Under the pieces are notes generated by a model, which saw only the letters and a program-made list of their open reading frames with translations, was not told the DNA's origin and searched no databases. From Asterella californica (lineage: Eukaryota > Streptophyta > Marchantiopsida > Marchantiales > Aytoniaceae), in contig JAYKYS010000004.1 in the NCBI GenBank assembly GCA_036924285.1, forward strand, positions 23,716,001 through 23,780,000: a stretch of 64,000 bases of DNA. The letters run 5' to 3'. Positions 35,760 through 46,051 of this stretch are shown here, piece by piece; position 1 is the stretch's first letter, and every line of letters starts with the position of its first letter. A program made the position numbers and the translations under genes.

Positions 35760-37645
35760 TGTGGTAACGTATCAACCAGTATGTAACTTTTTCAAATCGG
35801 AAAGTGGTTTATAACGTGTGAATTTCAAAATTAGAAATCGTAGATATTTTATTGCAGTACATCATCATGTACAATCTGTCATAAGAATCAATTTCGATCA
35901 TAATCTTCTGCCAAAAGAATAAGTTCTCTCGGAAGAAAGATTCGTTAATTTGACAAAATATGCATGCAAAATGGAGTTTCTTCGAAACAAGGGAAAAGGA
36001 CAATCTGGGTTTGTAATTGATTGTGAAAAGGTTCAACTTTAGAATTAAAGAAGAAATCTATCAATATTTAATACTATATAAAAGTGTCGTAAGAATTATT
36101 ATTTTAGATCATGGTACAAAAGAATCGTCTTGCTCGTCTTTGTAATTTCTTTTTTTATTATAAACATATAAAGTAACGCGCATATGTCCAGAGAACATGA
36201 TTACATTATATCGTTAACTCTATGGGGTACAGAGTAGATTATCTCGGATTATTCTTTGATGAAACTAAGGAAAAACTTAATTTCTCATAGTGATTTAGAG
36301 GGGTCTGCTTATTATTCATCTATCACTACAGCCGTCTAGAGCAACATATGATTGGTTGAGAATGAAAAGTAAATCAAGTATAAATACAATGAGATCTAAA
36401 TACAGTGAACAACCTGGACTCATGTGAATATACATCCAATGAATCTCATGTCTCGAAAACTTGCAGTATAGTCATGAAAGAGAGTTAGATTGTCACTTTC
36501 TACCAGTGATCTTTGTACATAACCATTACATTATGTCCATTTGTTCAATACTCAGACGTATGATACTTAGGGTACTTGTAGCGTTGTACGTACGTTAGTG
36601 GTTATATTGTAATAAGATCAATGGTCGTATAGTATATATTTTCTCAGCATTTGGAGATATCAAGATGATTCAAGTTCTTGCATCAACTAGTATATGCAAA
36701 GTTTAAATTACAAATCTTAAGTTTAATACTATGTATAGTCCATAATAAGAATACATCTTCACGGAAGAAGGATGTGTTATTTTGGACGATGAATCACAAG
36801 CACCAAAAACTTGTATAATAATAATATGAATAATGTGTTAATAATTATATTCTAGTCATATTAATGATTATCGTATTAATGTTTTTAAGCATTTGAAGAC
36901 ATCAAGAGAGTTTAGGTTTCGCATCAACTAGTTTTTGCAAATTTGCGAATTTGAAATCTCAAGTTTGTGATTGCCTTGAGACTTCATAGTTCACAATCAT
37001 CTTCACTTCACAATTCATTCGATCCTTGATAGAATTTTCGTACAAGTGTAGCTCCAAATCTGCAATCTACTTGCAGAATATCATCTTGTACAATCCATCA
37101 TAAGAATATATCCTAAGAGAAGAAAATTTTATCACGTTGATGATGAATCACATGTAGTAAAGTTCTCACATGACTAGTATTATTAAAATTCAGATTTTTG
37201 AAATCCTGAGTTTGTGATTGTAGAACACCACCATGTGCGATCGATCCACTCTTGGTGAAGAAAGATTCGTTGCACAGACGAAAAATCATACACACTAAAA
37301 GCTTATGGATATATCTATGAACAAGAGCTAACTTGTCACCTTTCCACCACTTGATCTCTGTTCTGCTTTTTGCAGAGTTGCTATGCTATACCATACCATA
37401 GTGATATTTATCCATCCATTTACTCTATATATAAAGATATGGTGCTTTCAGTGTACTTTAGCACTGATACGTAAAAGAAACACAGACAGTGATGTTAGTA
37501 GTTATATTGTAGTCACATCAATGGTTGTAGTGTATGTATTTTCTCAACATTTGAAGACATGAAGATGATTTGGATTCTCACATCAACTAGTATTTACAAA
37601 CTGTAAAATTTAAAATCTCGGATTTGTATCTGCTTGAAGAATCTA
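35760..37645 (+). repeat. Degenerate repeat array, A/T-rich
   Basis: A compound unit recurs in order several times: a 'ggttatattgta-tcacatcaatggt' block (36,601, 36,842, 37,500), 'catttg(g/a)agacat-aagatga' (36,650, 36,891, 37,548), 'catcaactagtattt-caaa' (36,683, 36,923, 37,581), 'aaatctcaagtttgtgattg' (36,954, 37,202, 37,612) and 'tgtacaatccatcataagaatata' (35,869, 36,735, 37,087). Spacing varies between about 240 and 660 bp and there is no coding capacity. It resembles decayed tandem copies of one non-coding element. Confidence 0.65.
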
Positions 37646-39102
37646 CTCATGTATCAATTTAATCTAGATATATTTTCATATATGACCAAAGGTTCAAAGA
37701 GACGAGACGCAAGTTGGAGCTCATCAAGACAATGTGCATGGCTCTCTTTTTCAAAACGCGAATGGAACAAATTAAGAAGGAGTTTAAGGAGAACTTGAAC
37801 GCCAACATAGAGAATCGAGATGATGATAGAATCTCAATGCCGATGAATCGAAGCACGAAAAGTAATTAACAGGATCAAAATCAACTTACAAGACATGACT
37901 CAAATCCTAAAATCAATAAGGAGCTAGTCAATCCTTGTAGCACACACAACAGGATCCGCACGTCGTAAGAAAAATGCTAAACATTCGAAAACAGTTGATT
38001 CACAAACATGTAAAGATGAGAGAACAACACGAAAAAAGAATCGAGAATGGATTTCAAGTCTACATGTCAGAATTGGAACAAGTGAAGACACCACTATTGG
38101 TAGAAAGAGGTACACGATTAAGCAGATGCTAGACACACGACGAGAAACGCAGCTTGAGTAAGATGATGCATATCGAACCCTGGAAAAAGACTAGCGCTAC
38201 GAGCAACAAGAAGTGCAAAATGGAGGAGCCTGCGGATAAGCAAACCAATAGAGGCACAAATACACTAAGATCGAATATTATTGTCCAAAAAGCTATGACA
38301 AGTGGACGTACGGTAGAACAAGTTCGCATAGACAGCCCATGTCGAAGCAACCAACGGTCAAGGAAAAAGACATGAGATGAATTAGAATCAAGACGAAAGT
38401 AGAGTTGTTAATTAATGTTAGGTCTGAGAAACAAGCTACTAGGAAAGAGGTGTGAACCTAACTCTAATGAGAAAGTTTAGATAATAAATTAATATAGATT
38501 AAAGATTAAAGATTTATATTTATCCTGTTTGGAGCTCTCGGTCTTGTAATCCTAGAAACGGGTTTTCACACGTTGTGCTTATGGATTAAGTGGGGATCTA
38601 CAACAACTCCTGGTTTGTTAATATATAATATTGTATGTGAGCTTAGTATAAAATTTAGGTACATAATATATTTATACTTTTTATATTTTTTAAAAAATCC
38701 CAAAATTTATTTACATACTTCCCAGACAGTATCAAAAGATCTTATTATAGCATGCATACCTCCTCAAAAATATTACTTTTATAGGAAAACAAAAATTATA
38801 CTAATAAAAGACATAGAGCCAACCTTGTCATGATTTGTCCCCTTTTCCGGCTCTTGTCTTCTTGTACACTTTCTTCCGCAGTGAACTTACGGATGCATAT
38901 ATTTAATTGACGGAGTTGAACTAAAGGGTGAAAATTATACACACCAGGGACCACGGTAATCGATCCGTTCGGTCCTCCTACTGAACGCCCGGAACATCCC
39001 AATTCGAGCGCGCACAGGTCAAACCACAGAAAACGCAGTGGTTTTCAGATCGGCTTTTTGTGTTTGAGCGAGCACCTGATATGGATTAACCGGCTTGCCG
39101 CT
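37646..39102. other. A/T-rich intergenic stretch, no gene seen
   Basis: Lysine/arginine-rich broken frames around 37,690-38,390 could be a decayed transposon ORF, but no motif is readable. A short 'ttagataataaattaata' block at 38,477-38,494 resembles the stem of the dispersed palindromic repeat without its other arm. Confidence 0.35.
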
Positions 39103-39126
39103 TTCCTTCCTTCCTTCCTTCCTTCC
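39103..39126 (+). repeat. (TTCC)n microsatellite
   Basis: About six uninterrupted TTCC units, ending at 'ccttccctaa'. It lies about 640 bp upstream of the DC1-protein gene. Confidence 0.9.
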
Positions 39127-39768
39127 CTAACATTTTGCAGTTTGCCATCTTCCTGCTCTATTCAAGGGTGCCGCACCACTGGGCATCGCGGGATTTCTCA
39201 GTTCCTCATTTGGCTAGATCACGACTGGAAGAGGTCAGGGGAGTTCGCAGCATGGTGCCATCGGATGCAGTGGCGGTCCACGGATTGCTGATATACGGTG
39301 AAGCGTAAAGACAAGAAGATGATGTCCTGCGGATTCCTGCATCGAAAATATGTCTCGATAAGATGTCGCCTCTGAGTGCAAGATGGCAGGAAGAACAAGT
39401 TTTCAGCCGCTCGCTCACCATCAAGCACGTTGGTATGCAAGTTGACTCCTTTTGTTTGAGCCGCGTCTTCTTGCTTCCGAAGCCCAGGTCGTTTGCCCAC
39501 AATTACCCCGAATAAAACCAACCCTATATGTTGGTGGAGAAGGCCGCGAAGCCTAAAGATGCCTAATGGTGCCCTGCGTTCACCGTCATGGAGACCTTAT
39601 CCAGCCGAAGCCGAAGTCTTGTAGCGATAAGCTTGAATCACAACAGTTTCGGGGAATGAAAATGCACCAGAGGTGCCTTTAGGCAGTCCAAGAGCCAGCT
39701 TCTAAGTGCAACGTAGGACATGAATCCAGGGCGCCCGGGTCTAGGTAAGAGAGCATCTATCGCAAAAG

Positions 39769-40981
39769 ATGAATGGAGGAGCAGAGAGAAGCAAAGTCCC
39801 ACACTTCCAAATCCAGAGTCGAAGTTCGGGCGTGATGAGAACCGCAGGCAACTGTAGTGAGGTTCTTGGATGTCTGTCCTCCAATCCCTGGGTCTTGCAC
39901 TTTGCAGTGGATAGAGTGAAAGGTTCAGCCTTTGATGAGCAAGTTCGAGGTCAGTTACGGACAACCGGAAGATCCTGTAAGCTTGGAAGCCTAGTGGACT
40001 CGGTGGATGTTGGAACGTATGCAAAGCTCTGCAACGCCAGCGTTCATGACCAGATCAAGTTGATGAATCATAAGCTACAAAATGTGAGGGTTCACAAGAA
40101 ACCCTGCGAGGACCTCTTCATTTACTTGAAAAAGATAGGTACGGACCTCTTCATGTCCATTCCCCCGGGAGCCAAGAATTTTTCTAATTGTCCCCTCAAG
40201 CTTTTGATGTTAGAAGGCAATCTTTCTTGTCAGCGCTAACCGATTTCTCTTCACAGTTATCGTGTTGCTTCCCACGACCCCTTTCTTCACTTGAACAGAT
40301 GAACTACTGTCATCTCTTTTCAAGTCGCTCGACGTGGCCGACCTGTCCCAGGGTGTACATAGGCTGCTCGAAGTGCTCAAGGAATCTCTTGCCGATGCGT
40401 ACATTCTGTTCAAGAGATGTGAAACCAGGAGTCCCATTCATGTTAATGTTCTGAGCAACGTCCCCGCCAAGTTGATCGCGATAAAAGAGGAGATCCAAAG
40501 AATTATCCCTGTTCTCCGACTTGCTCTAGTACAGCACCAGGAACTCCTAACTAGCCAAGCAAATGTGGAAAGAGGTACTCTCGATCTTTCAGGTGATGCC
40601 ACAACGAGTAATTTGGGTGCTTCTTCTTTGACATCCACTGATGTGAAGCACAACCACAGTGAAAGTCAGGCTTCGAACGGGTTTAAGATGTTAGTTCAAA
40701 AACGTGGGATGGATCGCGGTTCACCCCACAGAACTAGAAGTCTTGCTCCTGGGCATGTTGACGTCCACCCTTTGACGATGCAGAGATGGGTTACTCGAAC
40801 TTATCTGTGTGAGGCTTGTCACCAAGTAGGCAACGGATGTGTTTTCAGTTGTGACCAATGTAACTATCATGTGCACCCGAGCTGTGTCGAGCTCAACGAG
40901 GCAATACAACAGCTGGAAGAGATAAGAATCAACAAGCTTTCTATGTCAGGTAACTCGGTGAACTTTGACAACGACCTCTGA
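39769..40981 (+). CDS. Helical-bundle plus DC1 zinc-finger protein, two exons
   Basis: Proposed exons are 39,769-40,138 and 40,299-40,981. The intron (ATAG|GTACGG ... AACAG|ATGAA) splits an Asp codon and joins LKKI to DELLSSLFKS, giving about 350 aa. Residues ~85-205 are predicted amphipathic helices (IKLMNHKLQNVRVHKKPCED, VHRLLEVLKESLADAYILFK, LIAIKEEIQRIIPVLRLAL). The spacing recalls the N-terminal four-helix bundle of plant MLKL/MCAfunc-type proteins; that similarity is inferred. A polar linker follows. Residues ~280-320 form a DC1 (C1-like) finger: HPLTMQRW, then YLCEACHQVGNGCVFSCDQC and NYHVHPSC, with all Cys/His positions present. DC1 domains bind zinc and occur in plant stress- and hormone-related proteins. 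The N-terminal ~65 residues look non-conserved, so the true start may lie downstream or in an unseen exon. The substrate or partner is unknown. The gene converges with the acyltransferase gene on the other strand. Confidence 0.75.
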
Positions 40982-42015
40982 GGGTTTGGTGAGATGATGC
41001 TGCACCTGGCAGTATTGGTTATTCAACGTTAGGGATTCATACACACCCGTCAGAACCTACGACTATCTCTTTGCCACGTAATCAAGCCATCCTACAAGTA
41101 ATATTTGATCGGCTTAGAAAACAAAAAACAGTTCCTTAAATGCGAGAACTGATTGCTGGTAAATGTTCGCCTAAAGACTTCAAGCGTGAGATTTGATCAC
41201 GAGTCCGGCATTCGATCTACAGAGTTACATAAGCAAGAGAGATCAGTTTTCAGGAGGCCGTGTAATATCAACCCTCACTTGGGAGTTCATTCAAGATTAC
41301 CGAACCGAAAGATGGAATTTGACAACCTTTTTGCGCTATCCACGATAGGCAGGTAGGTAAAGACTCGGTTATTCTATGTTGTAAGCTGGTCGTAATTCTG
41401 ATTAAACACCACGCCGATGGTTCTCTAGCTTACGAGGTACACGCTCACATCTGCTGCAACTAAAGTGATGTGTTGATAGTACGGGAACTTCGAGACAGAT
41501 AATGAGATTTACAAACTTTTTCTTCAAAGCTGATAAAAGATTCATATCTCGTTACACACCCAAACGCAACAATACGAAGGGCCTCCTCCCTGAAGTATGC
41601 AGCTTTAACAGCATTCACCACTCTCTCTCCAAAGACGTATGCAGTGAACGTGTAGGTACAAGAACTTTTACTTGAGTTCTCTCATACTGTCAAGCCGGCG
41701 ATACGATAAACCTGGTTCCTTGTTAGGCTTGTTGGACATAGAGAGCTTTTCTCTCTACTCCCGTGTGGATCATACTGTAGTCCCGGGTATGCCGATAAGC
41801 TACGATGTTGATTTGTGTCTACCAAGAGCCACGATCCCATCCTTCACCCTCGTCCCATGTAAGCAACATGGTCTTCTTACACTGTCTTCGGTCTTGTAAA
41901 CTTGTTGCGAAGAAAGGTTCTAGAAACGTTCTTCTGACATTTCACCGAGCAGTGATGGAGGACGAAAAATTCTCCGACTTGCCCTTGCGAAGTTAGCTCA
42001 ACTCTGAGGCACATC
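40982..42015. other. Spacer between two convergent genes
   Basis: It contains the presumed 3' UTRs of the DC1-protein gene (plus) and the BAHD gene (minus). Short open frames (41,153-41,356, 41,672-41,899, 41,805-41,996) have no family signature. I see no further gene. Confidence 0.5.
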
Positions 42016-43791
42016 TCAGATCTCAAACGCGTACTTTTCAAGCCTTTCCATGTCAGGAGCAAAAAGTCCGACTGCAGCATCAATGCTGCCATCTTGTGTA
42101 TAAGAGGGAAGCAAAATAAGGAGGCCCTCAAAAGGGATCAGAGGAGGACCAACAAAGAGAGGTGTGCCCCAGCCAAAATCCGTTTTGTAAAGCGGTAACT
42201 GAGCCCAGCTCGTCACACTCAGGTTGGGAGATAGAACTGTTCGGTAGGCCCTGGCAACTGGCACCGGGTTTCTCTGCTGTAATTCCACAAAATCAAGCGC
42301 AGACAAAATATAATCGTTGTCAACCCTCTTGACTGAGTTTCTCATAATCCCGGCTGCGTATGAAAGAGGCTTCTCTATGAGGTCTTCCACTGAAGTCTGG
42401 GCGCATGCATGGAAGATAACGTTGCCAAAATAGTTGTCAGGGAGTTTATTCTTCAACCTTGTCCTTCCATTCATTGCCACCATAGCCTTGGACTGAACCT
42501 CTCCAGTCAATCCTCGAGCTCGGGTTATGCACCTCCACAGGTGAGCCGTCAGACACCCGAAAGTGGTAAAATAGTCGCCCTCCTCCAAGTCTTTCATAGC
42601 CTCAGCTTTGAGGTTCTTCAACATCTCTGCACTGAAGTGTAGTTTCTTGAGGGCCAATGGAGGGTACTCGACAGGCTGCTCTGTCTCCGGCTTCGGGGGT
42701 GGCCTCTTATACTCCACATGCTCAAATGTTGGCTCGGGAGGATCCCTCGCCATAAGAGCAGATCGATCGTGGAGTGGGCTCGATGACAAAGGCAGGCCCT
42801 TGACGGCAGAAATCCAAACCTCCATAAAGTTGCTAGCGGCTTCCCCATCTGCCACTTGATGATGTCGAGCAATGCCCAGCGTTATGCCTCCACATGTGAA
42901 CCTAGTGAACTGCATTCGACATGATAATATGCTTATAAGATACTCAGTAAAAACTTCGATAATAGACCTGGAGCAAAACTCTATGGAAGGTACTAATTTT
43001 GGTCCAGTCGCAGTCGAGACTGGGAACTGACCAATGTCCGGACTTGAAGCAGAAGGGCTGCAACGGAGACATCAAATTCAGTGAGGTTGGTCATCAATGA
43101 GTAAAGTTTGGCAGCACTTATGTAGCACTCTGCAACGCTATTCTAGTTTTCTTCTGGTCATGACTGAAGTGCAGCTAGAAAGTATAAGTGTGCAATTTGA
43201 GAAACTAGTCGAATGTAATGCGAGAAATTCGATTGGAAGATACTTTCATTACGAATAGTAAGCGTGACACTACAGTACGTGACAGCTGAAGAAGTCCAAG
43301 TGAGAGTACCAAATTCATTCAAATGTCATACAGAATGGTTGCCCACGAGTTCCACATTCAAGAAGTAACCCAATGTACGAACGAATGAAGAGTACCTGAA
43401 CCAGAAGGAGCTCCTCTACTCCGCGATTTGGCGGCACGAGCTCCAGGAGATCATATCCAGGAGGAAATGGCATCAAATCCAGCAAAGGTACATTGGCCTC
43501 CGCATCGATCCACGCAGCTCCTTGACCATTCAAAGCAATGACAGGTCGCCCGTTCAAATCTTTACTCAGCTTTCCTGCGAATTCTTTGTACTCGAACAGA
43601 GCTTTCGCCAGACCGTTTTCCAGTAATAGGGAAGCGTCGGAAGGAACTGGTGCCTCGAAGGAGTAGATGACCTCCACATGCACTCTAGGCACAACTAAAT
43701 CCGACGATGACAGGGGCACTGTTCTCACCTGGCTCAACCCATGTTCTATTTCAGGTTTTACCGACCTCTTGGGCCCTCTCTTCACCTCCAT
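42016..43791 (-). CDS. BAHD acyltransferase, HCT-like, two exons
   Basis: Exons are 43,791-43,396 and 42,909-42,016 (minus strand). The intron joins EELLLVQ to FTRFTCGGITLG at phase 0. The product has 429 aa, the usual BAHD length. It has the catalytic H-x3-D motif as H149-QVA-D153 in ARHHQVADG, and the structural DFGWG motif at residues 376-380 (LPLYKTDFGWGTP). The N-terminus, SSSDLVVPRVHVEVIYSF, and the C-terminus, LLILLPSYTQDGSIDAAVGL, are typical of hydroxycinnamoyl-CoA:shikimate/quinate hydroxycinnamoyl transferases (phenylpropanoid pathway, cytosolic). An upstream in-frame ATG at 43,869 would add 26 residues. I prefer Met 43,791 because MEVKRGPKRSVKPE matches where family proteins start. 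The exact acyl donor and acceptor cannot be fixed from sequence alone; other BAHD activities (for example toward amines or other alcohols) are possible. There is no sign of disruption. Confidence 0.9.
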
Positions 43792-43869
43792 AGCTCGCAC
43801 AGTCCTATGGCGTGAGAACGGGTAGAACCAGTTCCCGAATCTGCAGCAGGCAGCAATCTGCGATTCCAA

Positions 43870-44869
43870 ACGCCAATGCAGGATTACTCACTACAGAGGT
43901 CAATCAGACACACGAATCTAGCACGGATAAAATGTAAGGCGCAAGAACAGCATTTTCATAAAATAATGCCGTCCCGAAGAGGATGAGGAGGATTTGCAGC
44001 GGATCACAGCAACTGCTACTCAGGCACTTAACGCTCGAGGAGAAATGGCATGACTAGAAAAGTTGTCAGCTGGCTTCCACAGAGTAGAGCGCAGGTTAAA
44101 CAACAACGCCGCATACCTGATGAGACGCTGGCGCTAGACTTTGACTCTTTCCAGCTCGAGATTTGTCTTCTGGAGAAGAAGTGTGTCTCGACTGTCGCTT
44201 GCGTCGGTACCGCGAGCGCCGTGAAGCCGTTAGTCCAAAGGTCGGCCGAGGAAGCATAAGTTCGGCTAAACTAGCGGTGGTGCTCCCCACCGCTAATATA
44301 GCTCTGATTAAATGAAATCAGCTCGTGTAGGGCTTCTGCGAGGAACACGCCTAGATGTCACGTTCGCAGTTGTGTACGAAATCTTGCGATCTGAGTACTG
44401 AAATGAGCAAAAGTAGAAGAGACATGATGGAGTCATTTCTAAGTCCCAACGACTTTTAAATGAGCACTTGGAGGTCGCATGACTGATGCCCCGGACACGC
44501 ATAACTTTTACGCTTCTATGAAAGGCGTCTTCCTTGCATATTTCATCCCTCTTCACTCTTCTGTCGAGAAGGGATTTGTAACAAATTAAACGGTTAAGTA
44601 TTCTTTTCGTCAACAGGTTGCCTCACTTGTAATCTTCTTTGTATCGCGTGAATTTATGCTTTCTTTATGGATTATGTCTGGATTTTCTTGCATCTCCTGG
44701 GTAAGTTATCATTTAATATTTAAAGATAATTTTAACTTTTTATCAGTTTAGTAGAGAATTTTCATTTAATATATATATTTTTTCTGATAACAAAAAGCGA
44801 ATAAAAGTTTTCCAAAGTTTATCTTGCATGCATATTTAGTAATGGAATGTTTTCACTGTTCTTTGTGTT
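43870..44869. other. Upstream region of the BAHD gene, no other gene seen
   Basis: The stretch just above 43,791 should hold the minus-strand promoter and 5' UTR. Open frames at 44,050-44,259 (plus) and 44,290-44,096 (minus) overlap each other and lack motifs. A/T content rises sharply after about 44,640, at the border of the transposon-derived segment. Confidence 0.4.
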
Positions 44870-45235
44870 TGGTAATAAGACGAACAACCCTAAACCTCAT
44901 GGATATCATCCTTGTCCATACTGCGTGGTTCAAAGAGTTTCTGTTGCTGGATCTTATCGTTCTCGATCCGTTCCGCTAGCTTCAAAAGTTCAGCACATGT
45001 TTCAGGTAGCTTCGGCATCCGAAAGAGAGCTTTCTCCGTTTGATTCCTCTCATAAATATACATATCTTGGTCTCCTCAGTCCACTTAGAGAACGAATGCT
45101 TAGCACTAAACTCGTGTACACAAGCACTCAAGGTCCCCGTTTGCTTCAACCTAACTAACTCAACACCATCCCAAATCCATCTAGAGTGAATCGTCTCGTG
45201 AACAACTCCTTGAACTCCTTTCGTTTAGGTTATAG
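44870..45235 (-). pseudogene. Retrotransposon gag remnant
   Basis: Read on the minus strand with two frame changes, the segment gives FKELFTRRFTLD, WDGVELVRLKQTGTLSACVHEF and FSKWTEETKICIFMRG, then LPETCAELLKLAERIENDK. The 'LxxLKQxGTxxxxVxEF' pattern is characteristic of the Retrotrans_gag (PF03732-type) capsid of Ty3/gypsy elements. The 5' side is joined directly to the dispersed repeat at 45,236. No other part of a retroelement is adjacent. Confidence 0.5.
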
Positions 45236-45540
45236 AGAAAAGTTTATATATTAGATAAACATTTTAGAGTAAATTTAAATTATTTTATAAATATTAAATA
45301 TTATCATACGCACAAGCTGCGATGAGTCTGGAGAGAACCGATAAGTATAGAACCTTAGCACGTGTTGTTCAAACCATAAAACTGAAAGACCCTGTACAGA
45401 ATAATCATTAAATTATGAGTGATTTAATTTATTACCTAACCTTTCTCATCGAAAGGGTTAAGTAATAAATTAAGCTTGCAACCTTCTCCATCTTCATGAT
45501 TATGATGCAATACCTAGAACCCGAGATATAAACCAGAGAT
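45236..45540. repeat. Dispersed palindromic repeat, copy 2
   Basis: The reverse complement parallels 15,460-15,740. The hairpin core is 45,427-45,478: 'ttaatttattacctaacc', loop 'tttctcatcgaaa', 'gggttaagtaataaattaa'. Other shared landmarks are 'gcacgtgttgttcaaaccataaa' against 'agcacgtgctaagg', and 'ttataaatattaaatat'. It may be the long terminal or non-autonomous part of the same element as the gag remnant next to it. Confidence 0.65.
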
Positions 45541-46051
45541 GGTACCCAAGAGAACCCTCCACGAATCAGTTTAATCTAAAAGTATTCTCTTCGCCAGTTT
45601 ACTGGGAATTGATAAACTGACATGTGACATAATAAAACGAACGGAGCTCATATTTAGTGTTTGAACTTCGAATATAATTAATAAAGGAGCAGCACTTATT
45701 TGCAAAACCGGGTCTGGAGTGACGACGATAGGAGAATGACGTGCTGCGTCAGCCGGACGACGCTGGTGACATGGACGTGACAAGTCATGCAAGGCTGTTG
45801 TTTTGGTGGTCAGCAAGAAAGCTGGCTCGTCTCCCACACATGGCTTCTCTCAATCGTTGTCCTCCGCGGCTTCTAAGCTCTAAGCGAGAACATTTCTTGA
45901 TTCCTATTCTACGAGTCCCAAGAATCACAAAGCAACGGATTGAGAAAGTGAAGCTCGTCGAAGAGAAGATTCGCAGGATTTGGGGGCTGTTCAAGGGAAG
46001 GAAGGAGGAGGAAGGAACTGCTGTCCTGTCAGTGCCGAAGACGACGAGGAT

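Noticed and set aside
39206..39521. Two overlapping minus-strand ORFs of about 100 codons
   Set aside because: They overlap each other in different frames, and neither shows a recognisable motif or splice partner.
42409..42872. Plus- and minus-frame ORFs overlapping exon 2 of the acyltransferase
   Set aside because: They are shadow frames of a well-supported BAHD exon.
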